Assembly (NCBI GenBank): GCA_010015675.1 | Contig: ML976980.1 | Span: forward strand, 1,288,362-1,352,361 | Direction: 5' to 3' | Source of the DNA: Byssothecium circinans | Taxonomy: Eukaryota > Ascomycota > Dothideomycetes > Pleosporales > Massarinaceae | DNA length: 64,000 nucleotides | Part shown: positions 56,847-64,000 of the stretch, piece by piece | How positions within the stretch are numbered: position 1 is the stretch's first letter | How the letters are laid out: the number at the start of each line of letters is the position of its first letter | Notes under the pieces: model-generated | Seen by the model: only the letters and a program-made list of their open reading frames with translations | Told to the model about the DNA's origin: nothing | Database searches by the model: none | Position numbers and translations under genes: made by a program

Positions 56847-58142
56847 GAAGTGCGTTTTGCTGGTGGCCGTTTGCTTGGTTGAGCGACGAGACGTGCTACC
56901 GGAGATCTATGGACCGATACATATGCCCGGTCCTTAAGTACTGTAAAAGTGTGAGCGCAGTGCTTCTTGCTTCTCGGCAAAGTGTGTGACGGGGCGTCAG
57001 CCGGCCATTTATTGGGCTGGTCGCGGGAGATGCAGTGTTCCGGGCAAGCGAGTTAGACATAGATGTCAAAAGCATGTGAAAGAAAACCCGTGGTCCTAGC
57101 GTGCGCCAAGCACTGGAACCACGTTTGCTTGACATGACACCTTCAGTTATGACAACATGGAGCCAGACCCAAAGAACTTTGTCCACATGGCCTCTACCAT
57201 TATTGTGACAGCCAAAGAAATCATGCAGAGCCAAGTGTAAAGCTTTACATATGTATTCCTGACTACATCTACGATACCCCTGCGCAACCCTTCTCCATCA
57301 ACAATCCAGCACATCCCCACGCGCAGTCCCTCATGCAGTGCCCTACACGCAACTTCAAAGAAAAAGATTTATTAAGAAAAAGATTTATTAAGAAAAAGAG
57401 AATCGCCCATATCATGGGCCAGCTGCGCAACCTCGGCAACCATGCAAGCAGCAAACACGCTTTGGACTAAATAGATACGTAAAGAAAGATGAAAACCTCA
57501 ACCTGCTTCCGCGAGCAATGCTACAGCAACTTGCGTTCGAAAGCGGAGGGTCCTAGAAAAGAAAAAGAGAAAGGAAAAGTGTGTGTACAAAGGAAAGTAG
57601 TGTTTGGTATTGCACCCCCATTTTTCGAGAGGCGTCGGTAATAATGCCAAAAAGATTAGGGTGTCCAAATCACCCACTCAACACCAACGCCCAGGTTTTC
57701 GCTCATTTGCAGCCTTCCTCTTTGACAAAGAAAATGATAAAGGAAATTGAAGATGAATAGGTCCGAGCCCACGCCCGGTAGGAGAAGCGTAGGTACTTTT
57801 GTATGGACAACATGGATGATCTGCGCGCGGCTGTGGCGGAGGGGGGATGGTGGGGCATGAGGGAGACGCGCTATCATGTCCGCACCGGAGACTAAATCAA
57901 TAGAAAGGATGGTGGCATTCTCCAAACTATGATCGCTCAACGATGCTGCATGCATGTGACCCACTCCCGATGCAAATTACAAAAGGGTGATTACAAAAGT
58001 ACAGTCTAGAAGCAGCCATCTTCGCAGATGCTCTCTTCTGAAGCGAAAGGGTGTGTGCGCGCCGACTTCCGGGGTCCAAGGTTAAGAGCGGGGTATTAGG
58101 TATGTGTGGTGAGCTGATCACATTGCTGGGCTGATCGAACGC
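56847..58142. other. Intergenic region, about 1.3 kb
   Basis: No gene seen. A 15-16 bp AT-rich unit (aaaaagatttattaag) occurs twice in tandem at about 57361-57395. Pyrimidine-rich tracts probably belong to promoter and 3' regions of the flanking genes. Confidence 0.45.
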
Positions 58143-60083
58143 CTATAGACCAACGTCAAGCACCAAGCTAACATCGCTGACCTGCGAACCGGCAAGGTCC
58201 TCGAGGACGGGTATCAAGTCCAGCAATTCGTTGTCGTGAGCATCAGAGAACCAGCTGCTGATCGGTACGGCGTGTTGTGGGTGGAAGATGTACGACGTGG
58301 GCGAGTTATCGATAATGATGGTGTCCTTTAGATCTCGGCCAATTTGTGAAAGATCCTGTAGTGTCGTTAGATGATTCCCGAGATAGCTAAGGCGCGTTTC
58401 TTACCTTGACGTAGTTACCCTGGTGGTTGTAACAACTTTCTCGGAAAAGCCTGTGGTGTACTACACCGTGGATGTCTAATTGATCGAGAAGTGGGTCGCC
58501 GTACTGTCTGGTGTCAGTTCAACCTTCAATCGTCTGCCCAGAGTACGCCTACCTTTGAAACCGAAGCGGTGAAGACCACCACTTCATATAGTTCACCAAC
58601 TCGCTTCATGAATTGATCTACACCAGGACGCTTGATGACATAGACGTTGTGGTATTGGCCTTCGATCTCGACAGGGATCGTGAAGTCGGCTTGGGCGAGC
58701 ATCTGATCATGTTAACATCTACTGTAATAGCGACGGAATGGGGAATCTTACCTTGAAACTGCTGTGCACCAACGTCTCATCTAGATCAAGGACCAGGCAC
58801 TTCTTCCCTTTGAACTCAGGCCTCAATGGCCCCAGAAGGTACTTTTGCTGCGGCTCCGCCAAGCTGGTCTCCGAAACCTGATCGCGCACAGCATTTTGCC
58901 GCTGTTCAAGCGGAGGTGGAGGAGGTAGATCGACCTTGGGAGGTATCTCGTTTTGGGCCTTGTCGGAGCTTTCTTCCCCCTCATGACGGACCTCGTTTGC
59001 TGCGAGCGGCACATCCTTCATCTCAATGTCCTGGTCCTTTTCTTCTTGAGACTCGGTTCGGTCGTGGATGATCTGTTCCTGCTCGTGGGATGGTCTTGGC
59101 TGTACAGGTGTCGTTCCAGGAGTGGGCTGCTGCACGTTGATTTGGGGCGACGCTATTTGCAGGGTACCTGGCTGATCCGGCAGGGGTGGAAGCGGTTGGT
59201 CTGCAGTTTGCTTTTTGGACGGGGTTCTTGTCACGACCTTGGGGCTGTCGGTTGCAGTGCTCTCCATCGTACCATCATTAAGAGGCTTTTCCGGACGCTG
59301 GCCAAACGCTTCCCCAGACGCCTTTTCATCGAGAGGTTCCTTGGAGTCTGCAGTACTCGATTCAGCGGTCGGATCTTGTTTCTTGACCGGTGTGGGCTGT
59401 GAGGTCCGACCCGATTTCACAGGGACAGCTTGTTTGGCATTCTCTGGGGGTGTTTCCGCGCCCGGCTCGTGGTCGTCCTTCGGCGCGAAACATGGAAGGC
59501 ACGAAAGCAGACCGCCCGACTTCTTCACTTTGCTCCGCGCGGAGCCCTCGCGTTGGGCTGGCGACGGAACTGGGGGCGGGTGTTCAGCCTTCTCCGAGGT
59601 CGCGGGCTGCTGTTGCTGCGAACGCTTGCTGCTGGCGACGCTACCCGCCCGCCTCTTGCCCAAGAAACTTCGCTTAGAGCCCCGCCCAATGCTTTCCGAG
59701 TCGGCTACCGTTGCGCCGCTGAGGCCGGTGCCCGTGGGTGTCTGCTCTTCGTTGGACTGCGAGTTTGAGCGCGGGATGTTGAGAAACGACCGCTTCTTCT
59801 TCGGCTCGTTTGCGGGCGCTGCAGCGCTCTCCCCCGCCTCTGAAGCCTTGGACGCCGTCTTGCGCAATTCCTCGGAGGATGGGCCTCGAGACGACGATCG
59901 CGGTGGTATTATTGTGTTGGCAGCTGGGGGACTCGTTAGTGAAAGTTCCGTGGCAGGCAGCTTCCTTATCGCTGTCATTGTGTCTGACGCACCACTACCA
60001 TTAGGCCGCTCGAAGCTGGCTACAGGCTTCTCGGACGACGGCTGGCCGGCGGCGTTGCTGGGGGGTTGGATCTGCTCGCTCAT
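58143..60083 (-). CDS. Psr1-type FCP1/NIF-domain phosphatase
   Basis: HAD-superfamily serine/threonine phosphatase of the SCP/Psr1 group. In yeast the Psr proteins are plasma-membrane phosphatases acting in sodium stress and general stress (Msn2) signalling. Exon 1, 58752-60083, encodes a 430-residue disordered region (S, P, E and K-rich) and then [19 protein letters not shown] with the catalytic DxDxT. After intron 58703-58751 come [18 protein letters not shown] and [27 protein letters not shown]. After two more introns (near 58505-58555 and 58357-58405) follow [49 protein letters not shown] and [13 protein letters not shown], ending with TAG at 58143-58145. A cysteine pair in [13 protein letters not shown] could be a palmitoylation site. 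The very long N-terminal region is usual for filamentous fungi. Intact. Confidence 0.92.
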
Positions 60084-62244
60084 GGTGGAGCGACAGAGGG
60101 GTCAGGAATGCGCGGGCAATGCAGCGTGACGTTGGCGACGACAAGAGGAGCGGTGCTCCTTGCGTTTGTCGCGTGGTGGGTATGGGTGAGTAAGCGGCGG
60201 CGACTGCACGACCGACGTGGATGGAGTGGGCGGAGGCGAGATGAAAGGCAGGCGCAGAGGCTGCAGAGGCTGCAGAGGGCGTGCGCGAGGGGGTCGATGG
60301 AGAGGAGAGGTGAGGTGAGTGAGGCGTTAGGGGGAGCTTCAATGCGGAAGGAAGCTCAGCGTAATGGGTAATGGGGCGGCTGGGTTGGGTTTCGCTTATT
60401 GTACTGGGAGGGAAATTGGCTTTTCGCGCTGAGCACTTGGGCCTGGCAGCACCTGGGCCGTTGACGACGAGAAGTGCCTTTTTGTGTGTGCAGTCGTTAC
60501 GATGGCACTGTGCGAGGTGGACTCGAGGCGTGCGGGCAATGCGCTCGCGTCGTTTGCTTCGTTGGCAGCTGGCAGGCGTAGAGGGACTGCGGTCTCGGTC
60601 ACGGCCACGGCCACGGCCACACGAGGCGGCGACAGGGACTCTTTATGGATTGGATGAATGCCCGACATCTAGCGCGATTCACCTCCATCTCTCTATCAGC
60701 TTCACATTAGACTGACGCTTGTGATTGTGCAGCTCATCCCGCTCTATCGCAGCCCTCATCATGCGTCCGAAACTTCCCGTAGACTGGACTCGCGCATTCA
60801 CAGCAGCCATGTCCGGAGAATAGGCATTCATTCATCAAGCTTGTGGTCATTTGTGCAGCCACAGACGGTCCGTACGTACCACGGCGGTTAACACTTAGCA
60901 CTCTCCTCTGCACATCGTGAAAAGATGGCCTATCATAGCCACGTCTGCCCCATAGTGCGCTCCACTCAGAGCACCTCCACCGTTGCGCCCCGGTCGTTTT
61001 CCGCCTTGATCCCGTCAGCACTCTCTCACGCACACCACCACCACCTTCTACGTATCGATAAGTAGACTACTGCTCTCCAGCTTTCTAGAACGGTAGGCTG
61101 GCCATGTGATGCATGTCGTTCGCCATGATTGGGCGTTTCACGGCTACGGCGACGGCTGTGGCGAGTGCGGTCCGTCGCACGTCGAGTCACCCGGCACGTC
61201 TGCCGATCCTTACACATTCCATGTATGGAACGTCACAAGCAACGTCGAAGCTGGGGGTGTGAAGGACAATCTAGAGGCTCACCTCAGATCGACTGTTTGA
61301 CATGCAGCGTGCAGCTCTTCTGCCGTGGGGAACCATGGAAAGCAAGCAGATGAGTTCATTCTTTTGACACGATCCTGGATATACAACGGCTGTTGCAGCA
61401 GCAAGTAGCACAGCCATATCAGACGGCGTCTCAGGCCATCACGAGATCTAACAAGGTAGGCATGTCGTATATCCGAGTCAGAATAGAGATCAGAAGAGAG
61501 GCTTTCGCTGTAGACGAATCTTTGGAGAAATGTCCAGGACGATACTCTGTGAACCCTATCTAGGGGGCACACGGCGTCCAGTACTTTGCATAGAGTACGA
61601 ACCCTTTTACTATCTTGTTATTTCCTACGATTATTACATTAAGGCCCTCCACGAGAACGAGGGCTGCGTGGCTGCGCTGTATCGCACTTCACTGCTACGC
61701 GAGAGACAGTATGCCTCGAGAATATTTCTGCCATCAGCCAGCTAAGTTGCTTTTACGATCCATTCTCACGCTCGTCCAAGGCATATATAATTCGCCCTGT
61801 GTTGCTGCAAGTTTGATCGCACGAGAGATCAGATCACCTCTGACACACTTGAAAGCGACGTCTGAAATGTACAAAACGAACGTGAGACGAGTATAATGGA
61901 ACCACAGATCGTGGGGTATATACATGTCAGCGACCGCACAGAGTTCCAGAAGGAGGGTTGCGCGATCGGTCACTATATTCCACATGGAGAGTTCAATGTC
62001 GAGCAAGCAGATGCGGAGGGGCGCCTGCGTGGGAGAAAGGCGCATAGACCCCCGCGCTGGCGCTAGGTTAAATTGGGTCCCAACGACAGCGACAGGGATG
62101 TGTTCTGTTTACAATCAGCTCGGCCAAAACACTCGCTCACCGCAGCGTCAACACCACCCTCAACGCCTTTTTGCCCTTCGCCGCAACCAACATGCGTTGA
62201 TTGCTTCATTCACTCTTTGGAAACTCGCATTGGACACTCAACAC
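60084..62244. other. Divergent intergenic region, about 2.2 kb
   Basis: Separates the phosphatase and the kinesin gene, which diverge, so it holds both promoters and probably long 5' leaders. A (CACGGC)n microsatellite is present at about 60598-60620. No supported gene in between. Confidence 0.45.
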
Positions 62245-64000
62245 ATGGATCCCGCCTCCGAAAACCAGGTACGCAGGCTCCATACATGTGCGCACCATCA
62301 GAGTTAACCTGTATCGCAGGGCTTTGTCAAGCCCACGGGCATACGGCCGCCGTCGAAGATAGCCATCCCGTCATCGCCCAAACGAGAGCCCGGTCTCAGT
62401 GAAATGTCGGACACCTTGACGAACGCCCGCGGCGCAATCCCGCCGCACAATGGGAGCATCAAACACAAGCCATCAGGGCGTAAGATGGACAGCTTTCACG
62501 AGCCGAAGGGTCCGCTGACAATGGTAGTCCCTGAATCGCAAGCCAAGGTACGGAAGACGCTGGCAGAGAAAGCTGGTGAGCCCTACGGCTCCAGGATTGC
62601 TCCCCCCTCGAGCGTGCGCGCAGTCAACAGCGCTGTTAAGAACGTCGCCGGGAACGGCCCACACCCCTTCTCTGCTTCTACGTCCCGCGTACAGTCAAAC
62701 AACGTGTCTCGATCCAAATCTGTCAAAGCTTTTGGTAACAGCGTGGGTCCGGGAGGTAGAGCAGCCAGTGCGAATGCCTTCGGTGCAAGACCGAAGTCGT
62801 CATACGGTCATCACCGAAGCAAATCGCACCACCAAGGCGCTCGTCCCGCCACCTCCATGGTCAAGCGTGGAGAAGAGGACGAGTCAGAACACAAAGGTGT
62901 GCTACCTTTTCATATCTCTACAAACCCTGGGAATCTGGAATCTCTCAGAGTTTCCAAGAAGTCCTCTAGAGCACCGCACGACCGCATGTACAACAGCCTC
63001 AATGTTGCGCCCAAAGGGCCCTTTCTTTCGTCCGATTTACGGGCAGTCTCATCTCCATCATCTCTCTTTCCGATCAGTCCGATTCCGGAAGACCCTGCCC
63101 ATGACGACTGCGAAATGCTCTCCAATGGCTTTGAAGCACTCAATCTGAATGCTTCAATCAAGAAGGCTCGCGGCCATCGCATGGGACGTGGACATGCTTC
63201 TAGCAAGAGTCTGGACATTTCCTTGAAGTCAAAGAATATTTCCCATCTTCCACGCGCCACTCCAGTCAAGCCAATGGACCCTCCACCTCGTCCCGCTCCA
63301 CGGACGCCGGCAAGGGCGCCGACGCCACGGGCAGAGACACCCACTCCATTTTTGAACAGGTACACTAACATGCGCGCCCCAGTGTACGACGATACGAGGG
63401 TTTCCACCCTCGAAGCTGAATTCACCGCGTTTAAAGAGCAAATCGAGACAGACATGACCAAGCAGAACGTCCTGAAAGAGTCCATCAAACTATATGAGAC
63501 TAAGAGTGGGTTTCAATACACAAACCTAGGGTGCAATTGCTAACACTTGTTTAGACGCTGAATTAGAGGCTACCATTTCGCAGTACAGGACACAGCTCGA
63601 AGAGCACAAGACGGATCTGCGTGATCTCAAGAGCCTTCTCTCCACCACGAATATGGAGCTGGACACGATGCGAAGGAGCCACAGCTACGAAGTCGATGAT
63701 CTCCGTAGAAAACATCGTAGCGATGTGGAAGACCTCGAAGACCGAAATAGGAAAGACTCTGAACGATTACGGCGAGATCACGAGGACGCGGCAGACAAAG
63801 TCAGGAAAGAGTTTGAAGCGCAGATAGAAAAGCTTCTCAAAATGCATACAGAAGAGTTAGCGGAGATGGAGAAGAGGCTGAAGACTGAATTGGAAGAAGA
63901 GCGGGGCAAGAGGCTGCGAGAGGCGCAAGACGTTCAAGCGGAATATGTGATCAAGCTCAGAAATGCTGGACTGGATGCAGAAACCAAGGAACGCGAGGCA
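62245..64000 (+). CDS. klpA: Kinesin-14 (klpA/KAR3-type), 5' part, runs off the window
   Basis: Minus-end-directed C-terminal kinesin of the spindle. Only the N-terminal tail and stalk lie in the window; the motor domain would follow beyond 64000. Exon 1 is 62245-62268 (MDPASENQ), an intron 62269-62319, exon 2 from 62320 (GFVKPTGIRPPSKIAIP...), intron 63506-63554 (GTGGGT...TAG), then exon 3 to the edge. The opening MDPASENQGFVKP and basic, S/P-rich tail (residues 1-340, with RATPVKPMDPPPRPAP) match fungal klpA tails that bind microtubules. From about residue 370 on, the sequence is a continuous coiled-coil (LEAEFTAFKEQIETDM, AELEATISQYRTQLEEH, EELAEMEKRLKTELEEE). Identification rests on tail and stalk only, hence less than full confidence. 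Confidence 0.75.

Noticed and set aside
59215..60129. 304-codon plus-strand ORF
   Set aside because: Antisense to the low-complexity N-terminal region of the Psr1-type phosphatase; no motifs.

Overview
The window is nuclear DNA of a filamentous ascomycete (Pezizomycotina; a Dothideomycete is my best guess, by inference). Genes are interrupted by short introns of about 45 to 66 nt with GTRNGT-like donors. There are PTH11-like rhodopsin-fold receptors, a fungal homoserine O-acetyltransferase, a klpA-type kinesin-14, and transposon decay that looks like repeat-induced point mutation (RIP). No bacterial-style operon, CRISPR array, rRNA or convincing tRNA gene was seen. Exon borders below were placed by eye from splice signals and reading-frame continuity.

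Layout. 0-9 kb: an NAD-binding reductase, a FAD monooxygenase and a ferric reductase (the last two convergent, about 60 bp apart), then an F-box-like protein and a fungal N-terminal-domain protein. 9.6-11 kb: a PTH11-like membrane protein. 11.2-14.3 kb: a hAT transposon containing an 850-bp assembly gap and seven in-frame stops. 14.5-27 kb: a run of damaged specialised-metabolism genes: a CYP7/8-like P450 with a homopolymer frameshift, a second P450 reduced to its heme-binding half, a PDR-type ABC transporter with two nonsense codons, a Dal5-like MFS transporter with a one-base frameshift, and the C-terminal third of a DMATS-type aromatic prenyltransferase. I read this as a decaying biosynthetic/efflux cluster beside a RIP-mutated transposon.

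27-42 kb returns to intact genes: a dienelactone hydrolase, an S28 serine peptidase, a PIN-like auxin-efflux-carrier family transporter, a conserved fungal coiled-coil protein, a PHO84-like MFS transporter, and homoserine O-acetyltransferase (MET2, methionine biosynthesis). 42-47 kb is gene-poor. It holds degraded ORFs and a complete 574-bp TA-flanked element with 19-bp perfect terminal inverted repeats and repeated CTGGGC motifs. 47-48.6 kb is a second PTH11-like receptor. 48.6-53.9 kb is a gene desert containing a degenerate tandem repeat with units of roughly 150-225 bp.

54-64 kb is a housekeeping block: SDS22 (PP1 regulator), a LOA1-like acyltransferase, a Psr1-type FCP1/NIF phosphatase, and the 5' part of a klpA/KAR3 kinesin-14 running off the right edge. 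The contrast between intact housekeeping genes and the damaged 11-27 kb and 42-45.5 kb segments is the main biological message.
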